Below are positions 1 through 7,501 of a stretch of DNA of 13,659 bases, one piece after another. This stretch comes from HGM12669 sp048527645. GTDB taxonomy: Bacteria; Bacillota; Clostridia; Oscillospirales; CAG-272. A model generated the notes under the pieces. That model was not told the origin of the DNA and did not search any database. It was given only the letters and a program-made list of their open reading frames with translations. The position numbers were made by a program, and so were the translations under genes. Within the stretch, counting starts at the first letter, position 1. Each line of letters starts with the position of its first letter. The stretch spans positions 1 through 13,659 of the forward strand of contig DBGFNI010000160.1 in the NCBI GenBank assembly GCA_048527645.1. The letters are read 5' to 3'.

Positions 1-1
1 G

Positions 2-496
2 TATCCGGGTACGGCTGTCAAGCTGCCGCCTGCCTCCGCGCTGATGTATATTTGTCTGTGTCATATTTCGCTGCACTCGTTTTCACGGGCGCCCGACATC
101 CGTCTGTATATGGATTTGCTCAATCTTTGCAAAACAGATACGGACTATCACCGCATCGCACAATGGAGTCGGCGGGATGCAACCTGCTGCCGCGTTGCCG
201 TGGCGGCAACGATTGCAAACCGCCTGATGAAGACGAATTTCCCGTCTGAAATCACAGAGCTGTCAAAAAGAAAGCAGCGCGTGCTGCGCATGGTATATGA
301 CTTTCAGAAGAATGATTTGCGCTATGAGCCCCACGGTTTGAACGTGCTGCGCATCGAGGTCAACTGCGACGACAGGGGGGCTTTGCACGGCCTGTGTTCC
401 ATTCTGTTCCCGGATCGGGAGTGGATGAAGCGGGTATACGGCTCCTCGGGGCTTGCTGCGCATCTGAAGCATATGAAAGGAGCCATCGGCGCATGA
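2..496 (+). CDS. Nucleotidyltransferase family protein (PF14907-like), C-terminal part, 5' truncated
   Basis: The frame is open from the first bases of the window and ends with TGA at 494-496, giving about 164 codons of a longer protein whose start lies upstream. The visible part begins YPGTAVKLPPASALMYICLC and contains HISLHSFSRAP followed by IRLYMDLLNLCKTDTDYHRI. This resembles the C-terminal half of the 'uncharacterised nucleotidyltransferase' family (NTP_transf_5), which typically has a His-rich helix, a 'R.. .DL..L' segment and an 'iD+..i' segment. The catalytic nucleotidyltransferase motif would be in the missing N-terminal part, so activity cannot be judged. Members are often found in capsule, lasso-peptide and other surface-product clusters, with no settled substrate. 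The stop overlaps the next start (ATGA), so it is translationally coupled to the glycosyltransferase. The internal ATG at 44 is not a true start. The family call is from remembered sequence pattern only. Confidence 0.68.
   Translation, partial: YPGTAVKLPPASALMYICLCHISLHSFSRAPDIRLYMDLLNLCKTDTDYHRIAQWSRRDATCCRVAVAATIANRLMKTNFPSEITELSKRKQRVLRMVYDFQKNDLRYEPHGLNVLRIEVNCDDRGALHGLCSILFPDREWMKRVYGSSGLAAHLKHMKGAIGA
476..482 (+). promoter_or_regulatory. Ribosome-binding site deciding the start at 493
   Basis: AAAGGAG lies 10 bases before the ATG at 493, inside the end of the preceding gene. The in-frame ATG at 394 has no comparable site. The residues it would add do not resemble a glycosyltransferase N-terminus, whereas the protein from 493 starts directly with the expected first beta strand. 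Confidence 0.8.
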
Positions 497-1695
497 AAAA
501 AAAGCTGGCAGTTCTCTGCGGCGTCTACTACCCGGAGCCGTCGCCGACGGGACTGTGCGTGAAAAAATTTGTGGATTTGCTCCAAGACGATTTTGACATC
601 GACATTCTCTGCATCGCAAAGAACGGCGTGGCGGAAACGGTCTGCCGGGAAGACGGCGCCGTCATTCATACCCTGACCTGCCGCAGGCTGGAAAAAGAAA
701 TGCGTGCCACGGGGATGAAGAGAAAAGTGCTGCATCTGTTCGGCGCTGCGCAAATCAAGCTGCGCCTGCTCGGCAATCTGTCCTGGCTCAGAAAGGCATA
801 TACCGAAAAGCTGTGCGAGCTCAGCGCAAAGCAGCCCTATGACGCGGTGTTTTCGGTGTGCTCGCCGTTTGCGGCGCATGTCGCCGCCAAGGATTATCGG
901 GCGTCACATCCGTCGGTTCACTGGTGCGCGTACACGGTTGACCCGTATGCTGCCAAAAATCGGATCCGTCCCGTCGGCGTCTCGTTTCGCCGTCTGTGCG
1001 CCGCGGAGCGGGAAACGCTGTGCAAAGCGGACTCTCTTCTGCTTTCAGAGGAGGTATTTTGTCACCGCAAAGATCTGTATGCCGGGCATCCCGACTGTCA
1101 GCCGCTGCCGTATATTCTGCCGGCGACGGGCTGTGTGGGCGGCGATAGAGCGTACTTTGACAAGGACGATATCAACTGTGTGTACGCGGGGCGGTTTTAT
1201 GAGGACATCCGCAATCCCGAAACCATGCTGAAGGTGTTTTCTTCTCTTGAAGATTCGAGAATCAAGCTGCATTTGTTCAGCGTCGGGTGCGAAGAAATCG
1301 TCTGCCGTTATCAACAGCAATGCCCGAATATTCTCGTGCATGACCCCGTGCCGCATGACGAGATTGCCAAGGTATATCGGGACGCAGACATTCTCGTCAA
1401 CGTGACCAACACGGTGGAAGAATTTTTGCCCAGCAAGACCTTTGAGTACATCGCGCTGTGCAAGCCGATCGTCGACTTTTGCGCTGCCGCCGAAAATCGG
1501 GAGCTGGCGCGCTATCCGCTGTGCTTGCAGATTCGGCACGGCAACGGGGAAGACGCCGCCGCTGTCCGTGAATTTGTGACGAAAAGCCGGGGAAAAACGG
1601 TCAGTGATATGCAAATCACGGAGATTTATCGGAAAAACACGAAAACCTGTGTGAAAGAAATTTTACGAAAGGCGATTCTGCGGGAAGCATTTTGA
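493..1695 (+). CDS. Glycosyltransferase, GT4-like (GT-B fold)
   Basis: A protein of 400 aa predicted to transfer a sugar from a nucleotide donor onto a lipid-linked acceptor at the cytoplasmic face of the membrane. The N-terminus, MKKKLAVLCGVYYPEPSPTG, is a typical first Rossmann strand plus the acceptor-side loop (residues about 5-20). The C-terminal donor-binding half begins near VYAGRFYEDIRNPETML (about residue 235). It contains the HDPVPHDEIAKVYRDADILV segment and then the 'LPSKTFEYIALCKPIV' block, with K315 and E318 at the positions of the GT4 nucleotide-sugar-binding motif. Length is normal for the family. Donor and acceptor cannot be deduced. It overlaps the upstream stop by 4 bases (ATGA). 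The downstream polymerase-like gene starts 14 bases after its stop at the preferred ATG, or overlaps it if the TTG at 1692 is used. It is clearly part of the operon. Confidence 0.85.
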   Translation: MKKKLAVLCGVYYPEPSPTGLCVKKFVDLLQDDFDIDILCIAKNGVAETVCREDGAVIHTLTCRRLEKEMRATGMKRKVLHLFGAAQIKLRLLGNLSWLRKAYTEKLCELSAKQPYDAVFSVCSPFAAHVAAKDYRASHPSVHWCAYTVDPYAAKNRIRPVGVSFRRLCAAERETLCKADSLLLSEEVFCHRKDLYAGHPDCQPLPYILPATGCVGGDRAYFDKDDINCVYAGRFYEDIRNPETMLKVFSSLEDSRIKLHLFSVGCEEIVCRYQQQCPNILVHDPVPHDEIAKVYRDADILVNVTNTVEEFLPSKTFEYIALCKPIVDFCAAAENRELARYPLCLQIRHGNGEDAAAVREFVTKSRGKTVSDMQITEIYRKNTKTCVKEILRKAILREAF

Positions 1696-1700
1696 AGGGA
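1694..1700 (+). promoter_or_regulatory. Ribosome-binding site deciding the start at 1710
   Basis: GAAGGGA ends 9 bases before the ATG at 1710. The alternative in-frame TTG at 1692 overlaps the previous stop (TTGA) but has no good purine-rich site at a useful distance. The ATG is therefore preferred, although the TTG cannot be excluded. Confidence 0.6.
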
Positions 1701-1709
1701 TTTCACCAA

Positions 1710-2936
1710 ATGCAAGAACATTATCAAGCCTCACCGTCAAAAACGCAAAAGCGGCTCTGCTGTTTTATTGCCGGATTGCTGCTTTTGCAGATTGTCATTT
1801 CGATGATCAATACGGCATCTCAGCTGTTGCCGATCCCGACCGCGCCGTTGACCACGGCGTATTACGGCGCATTATGGCTGCTCGCGATTTCCGCGCTGCC
1901 GAGTACGAAGTCGGTGTGGCCGCGCTTTTTGATTGTGTACTGCTTTTTCATTTTCGTCGGTATGATCGGAATTGCGTATAACCCCGGCTCGCGCCGCTAT
2001 GTGTACGGAACAAGTTTCGATGCCATAACGAAATTTCAAACGGACGCACTTTTGACGACATCGCCGTTTATCCTTGTGGGGATGGCGGTTTCGGACTACA
2101 AGAAATTGATCCGCATTTTGCACAAAGCGGCCCGCGTCGGCGTCATTTTAGGCGCGCTTGTCTATCTGTTCAGCATTCTCTCCGGGCGTTTGAACCACTA
2201 TGACGACATGAACTACGCGTACGGCATGTGCACCTTTCTCTGTATTCTGATCGCCGACACGCACAGGCACGATATTTGGTATGCCATCGTCGGTGCGGTC
2301 TGCATGATTATCGCGGGAACGCGCGGACCGATTGTTTGCTGTCTGCTTGCCGTAATGATCAAGGCGCTTTTTGTCCAGAAAAACGTCAAAAAAATTCTTG
2401 TAAATATTGTAGGCTTCGGTCTTTGCGCCGTTGCCGTTCAACTCAATGCGCTGTATCACATTATCAATGCCGTGTCTAACATCCTCAAACGGTTCGGCAT
2501 CGAACAAATCCGATTGCTCGAATATGTCAACAACGGCATGCTGATGGACTCCAGCGGGCGCGACGATTTTGCAAGTCTGATCTGGCAGGCCATCCGAAAA
2601 AAACCGATTCTCGGATACGGTTTGGGCAGTGACCGCTATTATTTGGGCGGCTCCTATGTGCACAATCTGTTTTTGGAGCTGTTGCTCTCGTTTGGCATTG
2701 TCGGTGGCGGCATTGTGATTATCTGGTTTTTGTTCAAATGCATCTGTGCGCTGCGCGGAAGCGACCCGGATCGCGCAAAGGTGGTTCTCGCGTTCTTTTG
2801 CTTCGGCTTTTTGAAGCTGATGTTTTCCTCCAGTATGCTGTATTCCAAGGAATTGTTTGTCATGATCGGCATTTTGCTTGCGACGCCGATCCCGTCCGTC
2901 AAACCGCCCCCCAAACAGAAAGTGCAGAGTACATGA
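1710..2936 (+). CDS. O-antigen ligase/polymerase family membrane protein (Wzy-like)
   Basis: A protein of 408 aa with about 10-12 hydrophobic segments across its length, for example FIAGLLLLQIVISMI near the start and GIVGGGIVIIWFLFKCI near the end. It fits the O-antigen ligase/polymerase superfamily. The characteristic extracytoplasmic region includes SSGRDD (S282-D286), followed by 'KKPILGYGLGS' (G302-S307) and 'YVHNLFLELLLSFG' (H318, N319), a block typical of Wzy_C/O-antigen-ligase-type proteins. A GTRGP motif lies in the middle. The predicted role is joining flipped lipid-linked repeat units into polymer on the outer face of the membrane. It partners with the flippase at 5996-7501. With no lipid A in a Firmicute, polymerase is favoured over ligase. 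The stop overlaps the next gene's ATG by 4 bases. Confidence 0.8.
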   Translation: MQEHYQASPSKTQKRLCCFIAGLLLLQIVISMINTASQLLPIPTAPLTTAYYGALWLLAISALPSTKSVWPRFLIVYCFFIFVGMIGIAYNPGSRRYVYGTSFDAITKFQTDALLTTSPFILVGMAVSDYKKLIRILHKAARVGVILGALVYLFSILSGRLNHYDDMNYAYGMCTFLCILIADTHRHDIWYAIVGAVCMIIAGTRGPIVCCLLAVMIKALFVQKNVKKILVNIVGFGLCAVAVQLNALYHIINAVSNILKRFGIEQIRLLEYVNNGMLMDSSGRDDFASLIWQAIRKKPILGYGLGSDRYYLGGSYVHNLFLELLLSFGIVGGGIVIIWFLFKCICALRGSDPDRAKVVLAFFCFGFLKLMFSSSMLYSKELFVMIGILLATPIPSVKPPPKQKVQST

Positions 2937-3601
2937 TGCTGAAAGCGTTTTTGAAGAAAAAATATCTGATGCACAAATACCGAAAGAAAAATGTGAAATT
3001 CGGAAAAAATGTGCTGCTGTCTGCCGATTGCCGTTTTGAGGGCTGCAATCGGGTCGGCAGCAACTCGTCCTTTTTCGGCAGTATGGGCTATGCCTCGTAC
3101 ATCGGGGAGGAATGCCGGATTCACGCAAATATCGGCCGCTATTGCTGCATTGCGCCCCGAGTCGTCACCGTGCGCGGCAGCCATCCGACAAGGGACTGGG
3201 TCTCTGTGCATCCCGCGTTTTTCTCCACTGAAAAGCAAAGCGGCTTTACCTATGTAACCGAAAACAAGTTTCAGGAAAAAAAGCCCGTTTTGTCGATTTG
3301 CAACGATGTGTGGATCGGGGATTCGGCCCTTCTGTATGACGGCATCACCATTGGCGACGGCGCCGTGATCGCCGCGGGCGCCGTGGTCACAAAAGACGTA
3401 GAGCCCTATGCGATCGTCGGCGGCGTCCCGGCAAAGGTGCTCCGATACCGCTTTGCGCCGGAGCAGATTGAGCGTCTGTTGCAGATCAGATGGTGGGACA
3501 AACCGACAGAATGGATCGGGGAAAACGCCTCCGAATTTTGTCATGTTGAGGAATTTCTGAAAGAAACGGAGGAAGTCTTCATTGAGGATACAATGGATTG
3601 A
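2933..3601 (+). CDS. CatB/Xat-type hexapeptide O-acetyltransferase
   Basis: A protein of 222 aa from the ATG at 2933, which overlaps the upstream stop; a second ATG follows immediately at 2936. The hexapeptide (left-handed beta-helix) repeats are visible in 'VGSNSSFFGSMGYASYIGEE' and again in NDVWIGDSALLYDGITIGDG followed by AVIAAGAVVTKDV. The conserved end is YAIVGGVPAKVLRYRF. The 'HANIGRYCCIAP' stretch and the loop around H84 (GSHPTRDW) match the CatB/xenobiotic-acetyltransferase branch, where this His is catalytic. These enzymes use acetyl-CoA and act in the cytoplasm. In a polysaccharide cluster the likely substrate is a sugar hydroxyl or amine of the repeat unit or its precursor, not chloramphenicol. 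The open frame extends upstream to an ATG at 2738, but that part reads as a shadow of the polymerase gene. The ribosome-binding site is weak, consistent with coupled translation. Confidence 0.85.
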   Translation: MMLKAFLKKKYLMHKYRKKNVKFGKNVLLSADCRFEGCNRVGSNSSFFGSMGYASYIGEECRIHANIGRYCCIAPRVVTVRGSHPTRDWVSVHPAFFSTEKQSGFTYVTENKFQEKKPVLSICNDVWIGDSALLYDGITIGDGAVIAAGAVVTKDVEPYAIVGGVPAKVLRYRFAPEQIERLLQIRWWDKPTEWIGENASEFCHVEEFLKETEEVFIEDTMD

Positions 3602-3776
3602 CAGAGCTCCCGAAACGGCGATTCATTGTCGGCAAATGAAACGGACGAAAACCGTACAAATTACTGAAATTCGGCGAAGCGGGCAACGGTCAGAGAATGC
3701 CGCATTCATGCCGGAATGATGCAATGTCTGCGCCTAAGGCGAAAATCGGACATAAATGAACGATAGGAGAATGGAT
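3602..3776 (+). other. Intergenic gap with weak nested hairpin, no terminator seen
   Basis: This 175-base space interrupts otherwise tightly packed genes. Near its 3' end a nested inverted repeat is visible. The outer arms are ATGTC (3724-3728) and GACAT (3749-3753); the inner arms are CGCC (3731-3734) and GGCG (3738-3741). No T-run follows, so it is not an intrinsic terminator. Another short inverted repeat, CATTC/GAATG, lies near 3700-3720. I find no convincing sigma-A promoter. A 27-residue open frame at 3636-3719 has no ribosome-binding site. The gap may mark a junction between separately acquired gene blocks. Confidence 0.4.
3765..3770 (+). promoter_or_regulatory. Ribosome-binding site deciding the start at 3777
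   Basis: AGGAGA abuts the ATG at 3771 (no spacing) but sits 6 bases before the ATG at 3777. The latter is therefore the likely start. The in-frame ATG at 3756 lies upstream of the site and is unlikely. Confidence 0.65.
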
Positions 3777-4787
3777 ATGTATATCACCACTGTGCCCAAA
3801 TGGTATAGAATGCTGCGCGATCCCCAGATGACGCTGCAGTTTTACATTACCAATTTTATGAAATTTGCAGTGGATAAAGTCACCAAACGAAATGTGTTCT
3901 TGGATGCAGCAAAGCGGTCGGGCAGAGCGGTCGGAAGACCTTTTATTTCCAATGAGGAATTCAATTCGGCGCTCAAAGAGCGGTTGTCATCCGATGACCC
4001 GTTGTTTTGTTGCCGATACGGCGCCACGGAAATCACATCATGTTTTTATGCATGGATCAGAAATCAAAAAATACTGGATGAAATCAGTGAGCCAAACTTA
4101 AAAAAAGCAAAGACCAGCTCCGGCATTTTTCCCAAAAAAGAAGATGTGTATTTGAAATTTGCAGACGCATATATGCAGGCGTTGGAAAACGCCGATCTGA
4201 ACGCGTACTGGGGAAGCGTCCTCATGGAAGAATATATGATCGGCAAAACAATGAGAAAGGACTGCGTTCAGTATGCGATGCGGGCATTGGAGCCTTTTCC
4301 GTATGATGAGCCATGGACCATGGCGCTGGAAGGGCGGGATGTCTTGATTGTGCATCCCTTTGATGAACTGATCGAAAGACAATACCAACGGCGAAAAGAG
4401 ATTTTCCCCGAAAAAGAAATTCTGCCGGATTGCAACCTAAAAGTGGTGAAGGCGATTCAATCGTCGGGAGAGACGGTGCCGCAGGAATACACCGACTGGA
4501 GTGCGGCGCTGGATGCATTATACAATCGGTGTATGGAGCAGGACTTTGATGTGGCGCTGCTCGCATGCGGCTCCTATGCCGTTCCGCTGGCGGCGCGGAT
4601 GAAGCAAGCCGGCAAAAAAGCGATCGTTCTCGGCGGAATGATGCAGCTGCTGTTCGGCATCAAAGGCGCAAGGTGGGAGCTCTCGCGTCCCGACATCGTC
4701 GCGCTGTACAATGATTTTTGGGTGCGCGCAACAGAGTATAAGGTCAAGGACGCCGACAAAATGACGGACGGCCCCGCCTACTGGTAA
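3777..4787 (+). CDS. Conserved hypothetical protein, possible distant GT-D (DUF1792) glycosyltransferase
   Basis: A protein of 336 aa that I do not recognise firmly. It looks cytoplasmic: no signal peptide and no clear membrane span. Residues about 75-90 read FCCRYGATEITSCF, with R80, G82 and E85. This recalls the R-x-G-D-G-E motif of GT-D fold (DUF1792) glycosyltransferases, but with Ala-Thr where Asp-Gly is expected. Residues about 200-215 (LEGRDVLIVHPFDELIERQY) look like a beta strand and loop of a Rossmann-like half. The best conserved-looking part is residues about 261-300, LLACGSYAVPLAARMKQAGK followed by KAIVLGGMMQLLFGIKGARW. My recollection is that blocks of this type recur in unnamed proteins of capsule loci. 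Fourteen bases separate it from the next glycosyltransferase, so it is probably cotranscribed. Its base composition appears more A/T-rich than the genes upstream. Function: unknown, with glycosyl transfer a guess. Confidence 0.6.
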   Translation: MYITTVPKWYRMLRDPQMTLQFYITNFMKFAVDKVTKRNVFLDAAKRSGRAVGRPFISNEEFNSALKERLSSDDPLFCCRYGATEITSCFYAWIRNQKILDEISEPNLKKAKTSSGIFPKKEDVYLKFADAYMQALENADLNAYWGSVLMEEYMIGKTMRKDCVQYAMRALEPFPYDEPWTMALEGRDVLIVHPFDELIERQYQRRKEIFPEKEILPDCNLKVVKAIQSSGETVPQEYTDWSAALDALYNRCMEQDFDVALLACGSYAVPLAARMKQAGKKAIVLGGMMQLLFGIKGARWELSRPDIVALYNDFWVRATEYKVKDADKMTDGPAYW

Positions 4788-4801
4788 CTGAGGGGAAGAA
4801 A

Positions 4802-5953
4802 ATGAAAGTTTGCGATGTTGTTCTCAATTCCATCTGGTACGATCCGCGTGTGCGCAAGCAGATCGTCGAGTATCAGGCAAACGGCATAGAGGTTTGTGCC
4901 GTCGGCATGAAATGCGCGCGCTATGACGAAGAAAAAATTAAAACCATCCCTTGTAAAGCAAATATTGTCTGCATTGATGCGGCATATGACGGGCAGCAAC
5001 AGGGAATTTTGCGGAAAATCAAGCGGGAAAAGCTCCGCTTTGCGGGCGTGCGCGATGCGATCATTGCAGCACACCCCGATGTGATCCACGCAAATGATTT
5101 AAACGCCTTGCTCCCCGCCTACGCCGCAAAGAAAAAACTCGGCTGCAAGCTCGTGTACGACTCGCATGAGATCAACACCGAGAATTACGCGGGCGGCGGT
5201 AAAAGCACGTTTGCTAAGCTGATGGGCAAGGTGGAAAAGTATCTTGTCAGGCGCGTGGATATAATGGTTTGTGTCAGCCACGCCGCTGCCGATTATTTTG
5301 CCGCGGCATATGGGATTGAAAAGCCGATGGTGGTCACCAACTGCGCACTGAAAAAGGAGCAGGTTGACCTTGCTGCGGTGCAAAAGCACGAGGGCTTTGA
5401 GGTGCTTAACCACGGTCAGTTCTACGAGGGGCGCGGATATGAGCTGATGACGGACGCCTGCCCGCTTTTGGCGGATATGCCCGATGTTGTGCTGGCGGTG
5501 CGCGGTTTCGGCCGTTTGGAGCAAAAGCTGCATGAAGCAGCCGACAAGCTGCCGAACAAGGCGCAGTTCCGCTTTTATCCGCCCGTTCTAGTGCAGGATT
5601 TGATTTCCGAGGCGGCAAAGTCCATGGTGGGCGTGGCCATTACGCTGCCGGTTTGCCTCAATTTCAAGCTGTCGGTCTCCAACAAAATTTTTGAATACGC
5701 CGCCGCGGGTCTGCCGGTTATCATGTCGGACATTCCCGAGCATCGGTATTTGAATGAAGCATACGGCATCGGCATCATTCTGGAAGAAAACACGCCGGCA
5801 TGCTTTGCAAACGCCGTCAAAAAGCTGTATACCGACCGGGATTTTTACAACACTTGCGCCGCGGGCGCCCTGCGCATGTCTAAGGAAGTGAACTGGGAAA
5901 ATGAATTTTCCAAACTGATTCAGACACAGCGCACTCTGTGCGGCGAAGTCTGA
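4802..5953 (+). CDS. Glycosyltransferase, GT4-like (GT-B fold)
   Basis: A protein of 383 aa starting at an ATG preceded by a purine-rich AGGGGAAG. The N-terminus, MKVCDVVLNSIWYDPRVRKQ, followed by an 'ANGIEVCAVG' strand, is the common 'D.RV.+...L...G..V' opening of GT4 enzymes. The acceptor-domain motif YDSHEINTENYAG (D120, H122, E123) follows, then VVTNCALKK at the domain hinge. The donor-binding half has LNHGQFYEGRGYELMTDACP and the NKIFEYAAAGLPVIMSD block (N294, K295, E298, Y299). It is complete and of normal length. It should add one sugar to the growing lipid-linked oligosaccharide. The specific linkage cannot be read from sequence. It is closely related in layout, but not in sequence detail, to the enzyme at 493-1695, so the repeat unit probably needs at least two GT4-type steps. 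Confidence 0.88.
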   Translation: MKVCDVVLNSIWYDPRVRKQIVEYQANGIEVCAVGMKCARYDEEKIKTIPCKANIVCIDAAYDGQQQGILRKIKREKLRFAGVRDAIIAAHPDVIHANDLNALLPAYAAKKKLGCKLVYDSHEINTENYAGGGKSTFAKLMGKVEKYLVRRVDIMVCVSHAAADYFAAAYGIEKPMVVTNCALKKEQVDLAAVQKHEGFEVLNHGQFYEGRGYELMTDACPLLADMPDVVLAVRGFGRLEQKLHEAADKLPNKAQFRFYPPVLVQDLISEAAKSMVGVAITLPVCLNFKLSVSNKIFEYAAAGLPVIMSDIPEHRYLNEAYGIGIILEENTPACFANAVKKLYTDRDFYNTCAAGALRMSKEVNWENEFSKLIQTQRTLCGEV

Positions 5954-5995
5954 TGCCGCCAAAACCTACGCAAAAACACAGAGGGAGAATCGTAT

Positions 5996-7501
5996 ATGGA
6001 AAAAAATGAAGTCAAGATCGGCGCCATGCTTTCTTATCTGCTGATCTTTGTCAACTCATTTTACGGGCTGGTGATCGCGCCGTATGTGCTGGGTACAATC
6101 GGAAACAGCGAGTATGGCGTGTATAAAACGATCGCCTCCATGACGGCCTCCGTATCGGTTTTGGAATTCGGTCTGGGCGGGACGCTGCAACGCTATCTTG
6201 CAAAATTCAGAGCGCAGAAAGATGAGAAGAGCAGCTATAATTTTTCCGCCATGTGCATGCTGCAGGCGCTGGTGCTGGCGCTGATTATGGGCGTTGTCGG
6301 CGTCGTTCTGTTCTTTATGCTGGAGCCGATGTACGGCGCAACCTTCTCCGCCGCGGAGCTGCACCGCGCAAAACAGATCTTCATCGTGCTGATTCTGTAT
6401 GTGATGCTGCATCTGTTGGAAAACGTGTTTTTCGGTATCATTACCGGCTATAACCGGTTTATCTTTTCCAACGGCATGAAGCTGCTTGCGCTGGTGATGA
6501 AAATCTGTCTGTATTTTGTGATCCTGCCGATTTTCAAAAACAGTCTGGCAATTGTCTGCATCTCGCTGCTGATCGAGTTTGTTTCGATTGCCGTCGAATA
6601 TCTGTACATCCGCAAGCGTCTGCATCACCGCATCGTTTTGTACAAATGGGACGGAGCGGTCTTTAAGGAATCCTTCATTTATACGGGGCTGCTGTTTATC
6701 CAGTCCATCATCATTCAGTTTAACGGGAATATCGACAACATCGTCATCGGCGCCGTGATCGGAACGGCTTCGGTCACGGTTTATTCCTTCGCTATCCAAA
6801 TGTTCAATATGTACGAAACCTGCGCCACGTCGATTTCAAGCGTTGTTCTGCCGAGTGTCACAAAGAAAATATACGACGGCGCAAGTGCGCAGGAACTGGA
6901 AGCATATATCGTAAAATTCGGCAGAGCCCAATGGGCAATACTCGGTGCGGCGCTGGGCGGATTTATCTGCTTTGGGCGGGAGTTCTTTGCGCTGTGGCTG
7001 GGGGCGGGCTTTGAAGACTGCTATTACCTCTCGCTGATCCTGATGATACCGGTTACATTCCCTTTGATCGTCAACGTATGTCTGGCGATTCTCAAGGCGA
7101 AAAATCTTCTTATGTTCCGCACGATCGCGCTTGCATATTCGGCGGTGCTGAATATGCTGCTGACGCTCATCGGCACAAGAATCTGGGGATATTGGGCAGC
7201 TGCTGCCGGGACAGCCATTGCCACGGTGATCGGCAGCATCATCTCACTGAACATTTACTATCAGATCAAACTGAAAATCAATGTGTTCAAGCTGTATCTG
7301 AAAATCCTGCACCGTACGACGTTCTGTATTGCCGCCGCGTGCGCCGCAGGTCTGCTATTGAATTATTTTATTGTCCCGACGGGATGGCTGTATTTTGTCT
7401 TAAAGGCAGCTGCATTTGTCGTTGTTTACGGCGTGGGAATGCTTCTCTTCGGACTGAATAAAAACGAAAAAGCATCACTGATAAGGAACAAACAAAAATG
7501 A
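5996..7501 (+). CDS. Polysaccharide flippase, Wzx/MATE-like (MOP superfamily)
   Basis: A 501-aa, strongly hydrophobic protein with about 12-14 predicted membrane segments. The start, MEKNEVKIGAMLSYLLIFVN, followed by SFYGLVIAPYVLGTIGNSEYG, is the standard opening of Wzx/RfbX-type exporters, including the 'P.+...LG..+YG' motif. EFGLGGTLQRYLAKF follows near residue 60, where the family has 'D.G...+.R..a'. The central NGNIDNIVIGAVIGTASVTV matches the start of the second six-helix bundle. It moves undecaprenyl-diphosphate-linked repeat units across the cytoplasmic membrane for the polymerase at 1710-2936. GAGGGAG lies 8-9 bases before the ATG. The stop overlaps the next ATG (ATGA at 7498-7501). 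Confidence 0.9.
   Translation: MEKNEVKIGAMLSYLLIFVNSFYGLVIAPYVLGTIGNSEYGVYKTIASMTASVSVLEFGLGGTLQRYLAKFRAQKDEKSSYNFSAMCMLQALVLALIMGVVGVVLFFMLEPMYGATFSAAELHRAKQIFIVLILYVMLHLLENVFFGIITGYNRFIFSNGMKLLALVMKICLYFVILPIFKNSLAIVCISLLIEFVSIAVEYLYIRKRLHHRIVLYKWDGAVFKESFIYTGLLFIQSIIIQFNGNIDNIVIGAVIGTASVTVYSFAIQMFNMYETCATSISSVVLPSVTKKIYDGASAQELEAYIVKFGRAQWAILGAALGGFICFGREFFALWLGAGFEDCYYLSLILMIPVTFPLIVNVCLAILKAKNLLMFRTIALAYSAVLNMLLTLIGTRIWGYWAAAAGTAIATVIGSIISLNIYYQIKLKINVFKLYLKILHRTTFCIAAACAAGLLLNYFIVPTGWLYFVLKAAAFVVVYGVGMLLFGLNKNEKASLIRNKQK

Noticed and set aside
394..492. N-terminal extension of the first glycosyltransferase to ATG 394
   Set aside because: There is no ribosome-binding site and the extension lies within the preceding gene. 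AAAGGAG upstream of 493 and the beta-strand start MKKKLAVLCG favour 493.
2738..2932. N-terminal extension of the acetyltransferase to ATG 2738
   Set aside because: The added residues are a frame-shifted shadow of the polymerase gene. The ATGA overlap start at 2933 gives the expected protein beginning.
2148..3128. Long reverse-strand open frame (326 codons) across the polymerase and acetyltransferase genes
   Set aside because: It is antisense to two well-supported genes, has low-complexity His/Arg/Gln-rich sequence typical of a shadow frame, and matches no family.
3636..3719. Small open frame in the gap before the unknown gene
   Set aside because: It is only 27 residues, has no ribosome-binding site and no recognisable sequence.
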